This document shows, one piece after another, positions 10,320-19,797 of a stretch of 64,000 bases of DNA (positions are counted from its first letter, which is position 1; each line of letters opens with the position of its first letter). Under the pieces are notes generated by a model. It did not search any database. It was not told the DNA's origin and saw only the letters and a list, made by a program, of their open reading frames with translations. Made by a program: the position numbers and the translations under genes. Source of the DNA: Gordius sp. MW1 (lineage: Eukaryota; Nematomorpha; Gordioida; Gordea; Gordiidae). The stretch spans positions 5,890,001 to 5,954,000 of the forward strand of contig OZ038527.1 of NCBI GenBank assembly GCA_964036665.1. Direction: 5' to 3'.

Positions 10320-11217
10320 TACAAATTGCTTTAAAACTTTCATAAACGCACAAATTGTTTTTCATTAGCCCACAAAATATTGTTAACAGCATTTGTAATT
10401 TATTTAATGAGACCCAATTAGTTTGCAATTGAAAAGGCTTGAATTAAATTGATAAAATATATTGATATTATCATATATGAACATTATTGTTATATAAAGT
10501 TTAATTTATGTGAGTTAATGTGTTTTGAAAAATAAAAAGTGGTAAAACATAATACTAACCTTTTTGTGTCAATTCCCAACCTCTACAAATTTTCTGAAAT
10601 GTTTATATTAAAAATATATATGTATATATTGTAAAGCAATGTTTGAAACCATAAATGATTAACTTAAAATATTTGTGATTTGTTAATGGAACCAAAATGG
10701 GGCAAAATCAATGATGTGTAACTAAAAGTCAGAATTGTATAACTTTTAGATTTTATTTCTAGGGCTGATGTTATTTAGGGCATAAACACTTGTTTACAAT
10801 TATTTAAAAGAATTTTGATTTGGATAAACCGATTATACAATTTTGTTTACTATGTAGAATATTTTAGGCTATTTTTAATGCATAAAAATGGTTATTAGAA
10901 AAAATATACTTCTTATGTCTTTATTTTAACTGTAACTCTGCACAATTTTGTTTGTCTCCAGCAATGATCGCAAATTATTATTTTAAATCAATGTAATATC
11001 TATAATAAACCAAATGATTACAGCTAGTTTAACTCTTAACGCTTGTTTTAATTTTTTTGGGCACAACCTCTCATCACCCATTTTGATTATGTCAACCTTA
11101 GTTTTTTTAAATTTAATTAACTTTGTTGATTATAATAAAAAACATGTGATAGCTTAAATCCTTAGTAGAGCTATTAAGTAACTATCATGTAACTGGTTCT
11201 TGGAACTAGTTCCTTTT
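10320..11217. other. 3' flank of SDHD, no further gene
   Basis: A+T-rich sequence. AATAAA at 10531 could be the SDHD polyadenylation signal. No other coding frame or repeat was recognised. Confidence 0.35.
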
Positions 11218-11470
11218 TTCATATAAGTAACAGGAACTGTAACTGTGGTTAATTACATTAATTCAATAAGTGGTGGGAAAACCTGGGTTTTTCAAAACCC
11301 AGCCCTGGCTCCGAGTCAAGGCTGTTTTGAAACCTTAGGTTTTTTCAAAACCTCAACCTAAAACTTTGGGCTATAATTTAAATCTAGCCCAAAACTTTAG
11401 GTTGGAAGGAATCCCAAGCCCTAACCTTTAGGTTGGGTCAGGTCACCTTGGGGTTTGCATACACATGGAA
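11218..11470. mobile_element. Inverted-repeat MITE; holds the empty site of the hAT-type element at 25890
   Basis: The segment is built from inverted words such as AAAACCTGGG/CCCAG and AACCTTAGG/CCTAAAACTT. Its reverse complement matches 25863-25889 plus 27981-28145. At 11402-11440 the reverse complement reads ACCTAAAGGTTAGGGCTTGG in an unbroken line, where the other copy is split by the 2.1-kb element. Confidence 0.65.
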
Positions 11471-11477
11471 TAGTAAT

Positions 11478-12227
11478 TTATATCAAAATATTAGGAAAGA
11501 AATACAGTCGCTAAGCAATTTTTTTAGGTTATTAATTATCATATTCAAATTTAAAACTTTTTTAAAGAATATAGTATTTTAAAATGAATTTATAAAAAGT
11601 ATAATTTCAAATTAATAATCTCTTTTACCACTATTATAAATGCCAATATTTAGATTAGCGCCATCTGTAAAAGATTTTAATTTATATGAACATGAAATTT
11701 CGCATTGCCCTTTATTTGCTAGTTTTGCTACAAAATAATCACACCCAAATAGTAAGGCTGAACAATTGGTCGCCTTGCTCCAATCCCGTTCCACTCCGGA
11801 CCCATGCCTGTTCCATTCGGCGCAACCCCGTTCCAACCCCACACCACCTAAATATTATTTTGTATGGGAAGCGCTTCTCTGCTATGCTTATGCAGTAGTT
11901 AAGAGAGGGAGGGGTAGGATGATGATTTTTAATATATATGGTGCACAAACACACACAGTAACTAGCAAATAAAGGGTAATGCGAAATTTCAGCGATATAA
12001 TTATGTTCATATAAATTAAAATCTTTTATAGATGGCGCTAATCTAATATAACATTTGCATTTATAATAGTGGTAAAAGAGATTATTGATTTAAAGTTAAA
12101 CTTTTTATACATCTATTTTAAAATACTATATTCTTTAAAAAAATTTTAAATTTGAATAATTCATATATAATAATCTAATAAAAAATTGCTTAGCGACTGT
12201 ATTTCTTTCATAAAATTTTGATATAAA
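11478..12227. mobile_element. Long inverted-repeat (foldback) element, about 750 bp
   Basis: The left arm (11478-11720) and right arm (11963-12227) are inverted copies. Shared phrases include GAAATACAGTCGCTAAGCAA, AATAATCTCTTTTACCACTA, TTAGCGCCATCT and CGAAATTTC. The loop, about 240 bp, is more GC-rich, with a CCCGTTCCA-type repeated word. No TSD was found beside the TTTATATC ends. Non-coding. Confidence 0.6.
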
Positions 12228-12330
12228 ATACTTCGTATTCTTTAATATATATAGAATGTGGAATTTTACTTTAATTAATTGATCTTACCTTATTTTGTTT
12301 CAATTAAAAATTTTTGAAGAGCTATCACCA

Positions 12331-12427
12331 AATTTCGTATTCTTTTATTATATAGTAATAATGTAAAAATTAATAAAATGTTAATTTTTACATTATTACT
12401 ATATATATAATAAAAGAATACGAAATT
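12331..12427. repeat. Near-perfect palindrome of 97 bp
   Basis: AATTTCGTATTCTTTTATTA...TGTAAAAATTA and its inverse ...TAATAAAAGAATACGAAATT are separated by about 7 bp. The outer word AATTTCGTATTCTTTTA is also the end of the LTR-type sequence beginning at 12431. The palindrome may therefore be two LTR ends that have become joined. Confidence 0.65.
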
Positions 12428-12430
12428 TGA

Positions 12431-12605
12431 AATTTCGTATTCTTTTAATTATTTCTTTATAAGCGAATCACCAATTTATTCCTATTCAATAACACGATCA
12501 CAACATAAGTACATAATCATAATCTTTTTCCAATAACGATAATATATATTTTATAAATCCCAAACTCATGATATGTGGATATAACTTTTATATATTGATT
12601 ATTTT
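12431..12605 (-). repeat. Partial LTR-type sequence, minus orientation
   Basis: This segment matches 24667-24842 almost base for base (AATTTCGTATTCTTTTAATT, GATCACAACATAAGTACATA, CCAATAACGATAATATATAT) and is the inverse of 25685-25862. It is cut off at about 12605, just upstream of gypsy copy A. It probably represents one LTR end of that retroelement family. Confidence 0.55.
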
Positions 12606-12609
12606 TTTT

Positions 12610-13899
12610 TGAAAATGTTTATTAGACAACCTTCAGTTTATTAAATATTTACTATTGTTTATTAAGTGAGCGTTTATTAATTATCGCGTTAATTCTTGTA
12701 ATTATCTTATCGTTAATATTAATTAAGGTTAAAAGAGTGGAAAAGGTTTGTGTTATTAGAACAAGGATAATAGACGTTGTTTTATATGTAATAAGATAGG
12801 TCATGTTAGGGAAAACTGCTTTTTGACGTAAAAATTTTGGTCAACGAGTACAATTTAATGATCAATATTTTAATAGAGTACATCGAGTAGAACCGATGCT
12901 TAACGATTGTTGTAAACATAATTGTAGATGTAATCAGGAGGGTCAACGTTCTGTCCAGGAAAGGGCAGGGTCATCTAATAATTATAATTGACTACTAGCT
13001 GTGTCTAAAACGGTTGTTAAACCAAGATTAGTATAGTATTTATAAATTTTCTTAATTCTTCGTAGACACCTTATGTAAATATTAATATAGAGGGTATCGA
13101 TTTGAGTTTTCTCATCGATACCGGTTGTTCTATTAGTATTATGTCTCGTAAAACTTTTTTTAAATGGTGACCGAATAGACATATTAATAAGGCTAGTATA
13201 ATTGCCAGACAATTGGATGGCGCAAATATAGATATTTTAGGTAGCACTAAAGTTATTGTATGCGTAGCAGAGGTAATGGTAAAATTAGAATTATATGTAA
13301 TTGAGGATAAAATTGATAATATAATGATATGGAATTGGATTAGGATTTTGGGTCCTATTACAAATTGATGGGGTGTATGTAAACAAAATAAAGTTGATAA
13401 TTGTAAAATGGATGGTATAAATATTTTGAAGGAAATGCCAGAGAATTTTTTAGAAATTGACTCTACCAAACCGGGTAATAAGGTAATGTTTTCTAGAAAA
13501 GAACCTAAAACCTTGGTTTTTGGGGCACTGAACTCAGTTAATGAGTCAACCTCGGTTTATGAGGAACGGGATTTTGTTAATAAAACCCGGATCCTCGGTT
13601 TCGGTAAGTGGTGTCGATAGGCATAAATTTAAATTATGGCATGTTAAAATTGATAACATTAAAAAGAAATACAACGAAATTTTTAATGAAGAATTGGGTT
13701 GTTTAAGTAATGTTATGTTTTCCATACGTGGTTGATTCTAATGCTGTACCACGTTTTTGTCCTGCTAGACGCATTCCATTAATGTGGAAAGATGAAGTGT
13801 ACCAAGTTTTAGATAATTGGCTTAAAATGACGTAATAGAACCAATCGAATTTTCGGAATGGGCCACTCCCCTTGTCCCAGTAAAAAAGAGTGATGGTAC
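12610..13899 (+). pseudogene. Gypsy copy A: gag zinc knuckle, protease and reverse transcriptase start, broken
   Basis: A decayed Ty3/gypsy gag-pol on the plus strand. In order: a CCHC zinc knuckle at 12778-12819 (CFICNKIGHVRENC, spacing C-x2-C-x4-H-x4-C), an aspartic protease core at about 13075-13170 (FLIDTGCSISIMS), a linker, and the start of reverse transcriptase at about 13730-13899 (VPRFCPARRIP, SEWATPLVPVKKSDG). Several frames are used and stops intervene. Coding ends abruptly at 13899, where copy B is inserted, and resumes at 23262. Family role: structural protein, maturation protease and start of the polymerase. Mag-like affiliation is an impression from the motifs. Not functional. 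Confidence 0.85.
13895..13899. repeat. 5-bp TSD of gypsy copy B, left
   Basis: GGTAC here and at 23257-23261 brackets the outer ends of the two LTRs. Five-base duplications are typical of Ty3/gypsy integrases. The duplicated bases lie inside the reverse-transcriptase frame of copy A, which confirms that B inserted into A. Confidence 0.85.
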
Positions 13900-14286
13900 T
13901 TATAAATCCCCGAACATAGGATTAAAAAGGGATTTATTTAATCACCACTTTCCAATATTTTGGTTTTATAACACTTTATTTCAATTCTCTAATTTTAGAA
14001 TTTTGTCCGCGATAAATATACGCGGAAGAATATTAATTGAGTTCTATTTTAATTCTACATTTCTCAATTTATTTTCTACTACACCAAAAAAAAATAATAA
14101 TAAACCATAACGCGATGGTAATTAAAATCGCTCGCTCGAGATGGGTAATAAAATCTATTTTTATTGTAGAGGGATTTGGCACATTAGCGTATAATTATCT
14201 GCGTGTGTTGGGGGGGGGGAAATAAACAAACGAACAAAAAATAAACAAGCCAATTAACAAACGTGTGGAACACCACAAACACCTCA
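13900..14286 (-). repeat. 3' LTR of gypsy copy B
   Basis: On the minus strand it begins TGAGGTGTTTGTGG and ends ATTTATAA. It aligns along its whole length with 22873-23256. The upstream neighbour on the minus strand is a polypurine tract (AAAGGGGGAGG), as expected for a 3' LTR. The internal G/C run (14211-14219) differs in length between the two LTRs. Confidence 0.85.
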
Positions 14287-14297
14287 CCTCCCCCTTT
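14287..14297 (-). promoter_or_regulatory. Polypurine tract next to the 3' LTR of copy B
   Basis: On the minus strand it reads AAAGGGGGAGG and abuts the LTR start TGAGG. In LTR retrotransposons this tract primes plus-strand DNA synthesis. Confidence 0.75.
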
Positions 14298-14732
14298 ATC
14301 GAGAATTCAAAGACTTAAAGACCTGCCGTTCCGATAATAGGGGTTTCAGTGTTGTTAAAAACCATTTAAAGACTGAGGCGGAATTAGGTCGAGGTGGCGA
14401 TAAACCTTATTCTTTTAAACAAAGTTCAAACAAACTATAGGTATAAGTTTAACCAACATAATTTCCAAACATTTCGTGAAATTTAGCCCATTAATATAAT
14501 TTATCGTCTGACATCTACTGCCAGTTTATGACCTTTGCCCTCGGATCGACTCAGGGATAAAAAGGGTACGTCATGGCTAGCAGACTTTCTGTTTCAGCTC
14601 TGTAACGCACCGAGCAACAGTCGCAACCAAAATTATAATTAATCAATACTAAATTATCACAAAGGCTGTACCGTTTTACTTTTATTTTATAAAGTGGCAA
14701 GCAAAATTTTAATTAAAAACAATCTAAAAGAG

Positions 14733-14948
14733 TTAATTGTTAAACATATATAAAAAATCAATAAGACTATCAATATTATTAAATTTAAAATATTCATTAC
14801 CTCGCAATTGAACGATATTTGGATACGCGAAAAATGATCGGGTTTTGATTACCACGGGACAGATCCCTTGCCCTTGAGTTATCACCGAACTTTGTTTGAT
14901 GGCGGTTAGAAATTCCTTTAGAGGGACCGGTTCTTTTATCTCTATCAC
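14733..14948 (-). pseudogene. Duplicated 71-codon frame of gypsy B (copy 2)
   Basis: A frame of 71 codons with the segment PLKEFLTAIKQSS, also present at 22115-22330. The two differ at only a few residues (E/W at position 3, V/L at 8, I/T at 23). It lies in the leader region where gag should start. I cannot assign it to a gag domain. It may be a gag remnant or a chance frame in a duplicated leader. Confidence 0.35.
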
Positions 14949-15332
14949 TTCTGATCACCAATTTATTATACGTGGTGACTTTGAACAAGGGAAATTTATT
15001 CTACGATAATTTCTTTATTATAAGTGAATTTTTAACAACAGGATCGGTAAGTGTATTTATGTAAATCGAATACAGTATATTTGGTTGTAAGATGGGGACA
15101 GGGGTATTTTTTTGTGTGAAAAAGTTTTGGGGGAACAATATTCTCTTTCTTAAAAATGGAAAACTGAAGTATCTGTTGGAACGTAAATTTTTTGTCAGTG
15201 AATTTTCTTGTGTTGTTTTTTCTTAAACGGGAAATTTTTATATGTTTTTACTGTATTATTTTTTACGCCGAGGATAACTTTTTATTATTATTCTATTACC
15301 ATTATTTTTAAAATATCCACAGAAGTTAACCC

Positions 15333-15371
15333 CAATTGAGGCTCTCGATCTTTACGAGACGACCTCAATTG
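15333..15371. repeat. Stem-loop present in only one of the two leader copies
   Basis: CAATTGAGG...CTCG...CGAG...CCTCAATTG is an imperfect inverted repeat within a segment of about 60 bp (15316-15375) that is absent at the matching position near 22695 in the other copy. The flanks (ATTACCATTATTTTTAAA and GGTAAGGTGGTAATTAAA) are the same in both. Confidence 0.6.
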
Positions 15372-15520
15372 TGGTAAGGTGGTAATTAAAATATTAAGAT
15401 GAAAGGGAAAAGTTAAAATCAAGTTAGGTAATTAAATTATCGTTATAAGTAGTAGGTCGGGGGGGGGGGATTTAAATCATCGCTATTCGAAGTAGGGTGG
15501 GGGGGGGGTTGAGACATAAC

Positions 15521-15532
15521 ACCTCCCCCTTT
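15521..15532 (-). promoter_or_regulatory. Polypurine tract of the first gypsy B unit
   Basis: On the minus strand ATAAAGGGGGAGG lies after the end of pol, in the same context as the tract at 14287 (CTCGATAAAGGGGGAGG). No LTR follows it; the duplicated leader starts 7 bases later. Confidence 0.7.
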
Positions 15533-15740
15533 ATCGAGAAGTCGCAGACTTGATGTCCTTACTTTTTTTTTAACTAAGTAAAACCATCAATACATCCCCT
15601 TCTCGATAAGGATTACAGTGATTAAATGCAATGCGGTGTGATGTAGTCCCGCAAATCGTTTGGTTTTTCTCTTTTTTTTTTGTTTTGGATGCCGCACCAT
15701 ATGTGTCGGTTTCGTTGTAGGTCACTGTCGGAAGTACGCG

Positions 15741-15902
15741 TTGATGTAATCGCGCTGGTTGTGTTGTTCGTATGTAAATGCGATGTAATGTTTATTGATG
15801 TAATCGTGCTGGTTGTGTTGTTCGGATGTAAATGCGATTTAATGTATATTGATGTAATCGCGCTGGTTGTGTTGTTCGGATGTAAATGCGATGTAATGTA
15901 TA
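15741..15902. repeat. Three tandem 54-bp repeats in the 3' region of gypsy B
   Basis: TTGATGTAATCGYGCTGGTT starts at 15741, 15795 and 15849, each unit ending in a GTAAATGCGATKTAATG stretch. The array lies between the end of pol and the polypurine tract of copy B. The plus-strand frame through it simply reads the repeat three times and is not taken as a gene. Confidence 0.8.
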
Positions 15903-16131
15903 CAAGTTTAAAATATACTGTGCGTGGGGAGGGGGGGAATATGAAAAACAAAAAACCCAGTTCTCGTCCGTTAGCGAGAAGTTGAAGCGGCCGACCCATC
16001 GAGTTCTAGGACCTCCAAAGCCCCCTCAATGGTAACTGCCGGTGCACCCACTTCCGGACGGAGACTAGGGTCGTGTTATGTGCTCGGGGTTTGGGGCACA
16101 TTGGAGGAAGGTGCCTCCTCTTACATTCCTA

Positions 16132-16452
16132 TCATTTCCTCGTGCGAACCACTACCGTTTGGGCTTCATTGCCACTGCGGTTATTAAGATTATTTAGTGT
16201 TACGGGTCGAGGCGGTATTGACCGGGGTCCACCGTTACCTGCAGGTCTGACCTGTGCAGCCGATTGTTCCCTACCAGGTATCGCTCTCGCCTCTACCGGC
16301 GGCGGTCCTGCGACTGGGTGCGTTAGATTAATCACCCGTGCTCGCCGATCGGTTTCTAATACGAAAGTAACCAGTATGGGTCTGCGAGCCTGGATGGGTG
16401 CTGTCGGCACCACGCTTAAACGCAAGTCCCACCATGCCGTTGGTATGTCCAT
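16132..16452 (-). pseudogene. Probable C-terminal tail of gypsy B pol
   Basis: A 106-codon frame, rich in Arg, Pro and Val, follows the integrase on the same strand after a short gap (integrase frame stops at about 16551). Gypsy pol proteins often end in such a basic, proline-rich tail, and 25103-25336 holds a comparable tail in another copy. The opposite strand has a frame of similar length (16073-16456), and no domain decides between them. The downstream position relative to integrase favours the minus strand. Confidence 0.4.
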
Positions 16453-16550
16453 CTAAAATGTATAATGAAAATTTTAGCAAAAACATTTTAATTATAAGAA
16501 TTTTGTGACTATTATGTATCGTACAATTTAATCTGCTCCTCATGCCTAGT

Positions 16551-16957
16551 TTAAATATTCTGCGTTAATAAATTTTTTATTTTATAAATCTTTGAGCCTG
16601 CCTGTTCCACAATCTCATCAAATACCCATTTAGGTTCTTTTAAATAATTCCTATACCAAACTTTCTGGTTTACATTAAATCTAGGATTATTTGACTTAGG
16701 TAACTCTGGTTCGATACATTGTAAGAAATCAGGCAAGTATCTCAACTTTCTATTTAAAAATTCGTAGCTTACAGACTGACGATTAGGATACCTTGGGGCC
16801 ATATTATGATATAATTTTAACAACCAAGTGCCGCCTTTCGTCTCTTTAGCTACCCTTAACCATTTTTTCACTATTCCTACGTATCTTTCTACCTGCCCAT
16901 TTGAGCTAGGATGATATGGAGGCGTTAGCAAATGGTTAATTTTAAATTCTAAACAAA
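16551..16957 (-). pseudogene. Gypsy B integrase, C-terminal part
   Basis: The frame carries TPPYHPSSNGQVERYVGIVK, which holds the last catalytic Glu (of SNGQVER) of the DDE integrase core. A stretch typical of the C-terminal domain follows (NPRFNVNQKVWYRN). In the family, integrase inserts the cDNA copy into the host genome. The N-terminal side is cut at 16957-16959 by the hairpin-ended element; the preceding part of the core lies beyond 19797. Residues upstream of 16957 in the same frame come from that insertion, not from integrase. Confidence 0.85.
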
Positions 16958-17360
16958 TACTCGGGCCTTCGGCCCTCGTGGGAAGGGGGAGAAGGGAAGG
17001 GGAGTAGGGGAAGGGAAGAGGGGAAGGGAAGAGGGGAAGGGGGAACTCTTCTATACTCCGTATAAACGTAGCATATTTGCTATGCAATTTATGGGCGAGA
17101 AAGGTGGGAAGGGGCGAGAATGCCTATAGGGGGTATTAGATGCAAAATAATTAGTTAATTAGTTATAGGCCCTTGTAGGGGAGGACATAGGGTAATTATC
17201 AATGTTAACCAATTCAAAAACGAAAAAAAATTTCGATTTATTTGGCCAATGGTCATTTTTTTATTGGTCAGTAGCCAGCGGGCGGTCAAAAATTCATATT
17301 ATCATTGGTATTAACATGAACAAATATTAATTTAATTTAAAAAAATTAAAAAAAAAATTT

Positions 17361-17431
17361 GTCCCCTCACTGACTTGAACCCCACACCTCCAGTTCACAA
17401 GCCGGCGCTATAACCACTATACCATGCTGGC
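17361..17431 (-). repeat. tRNA-like SINE module
   Basis: On the minus strand it has an A-box-like TATAGTGGTTATAGC, a loop CTTGTGAAC that would carry anticodon GTG (His), and a B-box-like GGGTTCAAGTC, spaced as in a tRNA. The acceptor ends do not pair, so it is not a working tRNA gene. Related modules occur at about 37761, 41506 and 41624. A different tRNA-like module is at 40836. Confidence 0.55.
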
Positions 17432-18162
17432 TTTAAAATAGTAGAAGTTATTATGTTATTTATATAGATGATGAAATAATAAAGTTGTGTTTTATGTTTA
17501 GAAAATCAATATATATCGTCGGTCAGTAGCCAGCGGACGGTCAAAAAGTCATATTATCAATGGTATTAACAAAAACAAAAAATTAATTTAATGTAAAAAA
17601 AAAATTAAAAAAAAGTTTTTTTTTAGTTTTAAAAAAGGGCTAAATTCTTAAACTACCAGCCCGATTCGCTCGAAACTTTACCCGTAGGTGCCCAGGGCGG
17701 CCGGGGGTAAAATAACCTTTTCAGATTCCTAAAATACCTTTTCATTTTAAAAATATCGGACATTTCCCTGCCACACGTGCGGTGTAATATCTATGACACG
17801 TAGAAAAATTTTACTAATTATATAAACTTACGCGCGCCATCTAATAAAGTACAATTCGTGTCTGAGTTTAATAGTAGATTCAATTTAATTAGAAATAACG
17901 GGCTATGCTTATACCTTTGAAGGAGGTTTCGAATTTTGTGTTAGTTTCTATCGATATATTTTATCGTAAATTAGAATCTAATACCTATATTATTTTTTTA
18001 AATATTACTTTTTAGGTTTTCTATGAAATCACAATCTAATTAAATGAAATATATTAACCCAATAAAAAAATATATATGCATTTATAAGGTTAAAAATATA
18101 TATTACATAGTTGGCTGTCTGTTAGACCATCTATAATAAATTTTTAGGTTATATATAAAATT

Positions 18163-18960
18163 TGGCCAATGGTCATTTTTTTCATTGGTAAGCAGCCAGG
18201 ACACGGTAAAAGTGGATATAAATTCATAAGTCAAAAAAAACGAGAAAAAAAAAATTTCGAATCACATTTTGGCCAATGGTCATTTTTTCCATCGGTCAGG
18301 AGCCAGCGGACGGCCAAAAAGTCATAATAGCAATGGTAGTAACAGGAACAATCATAATAGTCAAAAAAAAAACGAAAAAATAAACTCGGATTCACATTTT
18401 GGCCAATGGTCATTTTTTTCCATTGGTCAGCAGCCAGCACACGGTAAAAGTGGATATAAATTCACAAGAGTAAAAAAAACGAAAAAAAAATTTTCGAATC
18501 ACATTTTGGCCAATGGTCATTTTTTTCCATTGGTCAGCAGCCAGGACACAATAAAAGTGGATATAAATTCATAATAGTCAAAAAAAACGAAATAAAAGTT
18601 TTCGAATCACATTTTGGCCAATGGTCATTTTATTTCATTGGTCAGCAGCCAGCGGACGGCCAAAAAGTCATAATAGCAATGGTAGGAACAGGAACAATCA
18701 TAATAGTCAAAAAAAACGAAAAAAATAATTTCGATTCACATTTTGGCCAATGGTCATTTTTTCCATCGGTCAGGAGCCAGCGGACGGCCAAAAAGTCATA
18801 ATAGCAATGGTAGTAACAGGAACAATCATAATAGTCAAAAAAAACGAAAAAATAAACTCGGATGCACATTTTGGCCAATGGTCATTTTTTTCATTGGTCA
18901 GCAGCCAACGGACGGCCAAAAAGTCTTATTATCAATGATAGTAACAAGAACAATCATAAA
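18163..18960 (+). repeat. Alternating 107/128-bp tandem array with CCAATGG hairpins
   Basis: TTGGCCAATGGTCATTTT recurs at about 18163, 18270, 18400, 18507, 18616, 18743 and 18870. Intervals are either about 107 bp (units with CACGGTAAAAGTGGATATAA) or about 128 bp (units with GGACGGCCAAAAAGTCATAA and GGAACAATCATAATAGTC). Every unit has a CCAATGG...CCATTGG hairpin at its start and an AAAAAACGAAAAAA run near its end. Another piece follows at 19050-19270. Open frames on both strands merely read the repeat. Confidence 0.8.
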
Positions 18961-18989
18961 AGTCAAAAAAAACTCCGGGATTCTAACCC

Positions 18990-19540
18990 AAAAACTAGTT
19001 AAATTGCATAGCAATTAAAAGTAAACAACTTTTATTTATGTTTATTATATAACATTGGTCAGCAGCCAGCGGACGGCCAAAAAGTCATAATAGCAATGGT
19101 AGAAACAGGAACAATTATAGTAGTCAAAAAAAACGAAAAAAATAATTTCGATTCACATTTTGGCCAATGGTCATTTTTTTCATTGGTCAGCAGCCAGCGG
19201 ACGGCCAAAAATTCTTATTATCAATGATAGTAACAAGAACAATCATAAGAGTCAAAAAAAACTCCGGGATTCCAACCCCAAAACTAGTTAAATTGCATAG
19301 CAATTAAAAAGTAAACAACTTTTATTTATGTTTATTTATAACTAGTTAAATTGCATAGCATTAAAAGTAAACAACTTTTATATTTATTATATAACCAAAA
19401 CTAGTTAAATTGCATAGCAATTAAAAGTAAACAACTTTTATTTATGTTAATTATATAACTAGTTAAATTGCATAGCACAACTTTTATCTATGTTTATTAT
19501 ATAATAGATAATTTAACAAATCTTATATATAACCATTATA
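18990..19540 (-). repeat. Serial Helitron-type 3' ends
   Basis: The motif ACTAGTTAAATTGCATAGCA followed by ATTAAAAGTAAACAACTTTT and TATGTTTATTATAT occurs at about 18994, 19286, 19341, 19403 and 19457 (last one shortened). On the minus strand each ends in hairpin TTGCTATGCAA, TTTAA and CTAG. The last four follow each other at about 55-60-bp spacing. Confidence 0.7.
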
Positions 19541-19702
19541 TAGCACACCGAGGGAGATAGAGATGAGGGGTGGGGCACCTCTTATGCATAGCAATTAAAA
19601 ATAACACAGCGAGGGAGATAGAGATGAGGGGTGGGGCACCTCTTTCTCATCCATTAATTTAAAAAAGCGATAACCTAATATACCCAATGCAAATAGATAG
19701 GG

Positions 19703-19764
19703 TAACGGACGACGGACGACGGACGACGGACGACGGACGACGGACGACGGACGACGGACGGACA
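19703..19764. repeat. 7-bp microsatellite (ACGGACG)n
   Basis: About eight perfect copies of ACGGACG lie between a CAAATAGATAGGGTA phrase and ACACCAAAAAACGA. Shorter versions occupy the same place in the other family copies (about 405-425, 37825-37845, 39340-39365) and, inverted, at 41585-41622. Confidence 0.85.
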
Positions 19765-19797
19765 CCAAAAAACGATCCCATAAATTGCATAGCAATT

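Larger units (their letters stand above)
14330..15514 (-). repeat. Second copy of the 5' half of gypsy B
   Basis: 14565-15514 is nearly identical to 21944-22837. The similarity continues, more diverged, to about 14330 against about 21630, where the reverse-transcriptase start lies. It includes the same G-runs (CGGGGGGGGG near 15460 and 15500) and the word TTGAGAC at its end. It sits between the two polypurine tracts, a place where a normal element has no leader sequence. Confidence 0.75.
16959..19797. mobile_element. Hairpin-ended Helitron-like element H1, 2.8 kb, inside integrase
   Basis: The left end is CTCGGGCCTTCGGCCCTCG, a GGGCC/GGCCC hairpin with a 3-nt loop. The right end is CATAAATTGCATAGCAATTA, with a TTGC/GCAA hairpin. 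Between them are a G/A minisatellite (16980-17045), a CTATGCAATTTATGGGCGAG block, a tRNA-like module (17361-17431), a Helitron subterminal repeat (17637-17755), an alternating tandem array (18163-18960), tandem Helitron-type 3' ends (18990-19540) and an ACGGACG microsatellite. There is no protein. Both sides run straight into integrase codons of gypsy B. Other copies are at 37037-39401 and 40563 to about 42615. Tandem arrays between conserved end blocks are a feature of Helentron-associated elements (HINE/pearl type); that assignment is inference. Confidence 0.65.

Noticed and set aside
15680..15985. 101-codon repetitive frame on the plus strand
   Set aside because: It reads the 54-bp tandem repeat three times; the opposite strand also stays open for the same reason.
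16073..16456. 127-codon plus-strand frame opposite the gypsy B pol tail
   Set aside because: It is longer than the minus-strand frame but lies antisense to the element. The position after integrase favours the other strand.
17361..17431. Functional tRNA-His gene
   Set aside because: A and B boxes and anticodon-like loop are present, but the acceptor ends do not pair and the module recurs within a repeat family.
18163..18960. CRISPR-like array
   Set aside because: The repeats are long, diverged, contain no constant spacer length and lie in animal DNA; this is a tandem array.
18231..19018. Several overlapping frames with HFGQWSFF or FFDYYDCSCYY motifs
   Set aside because: Translations of the 107/128-bp repeat on both strands. 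The same peptides recur at 38437-38800 and 41989-42430 only because the array recurs.
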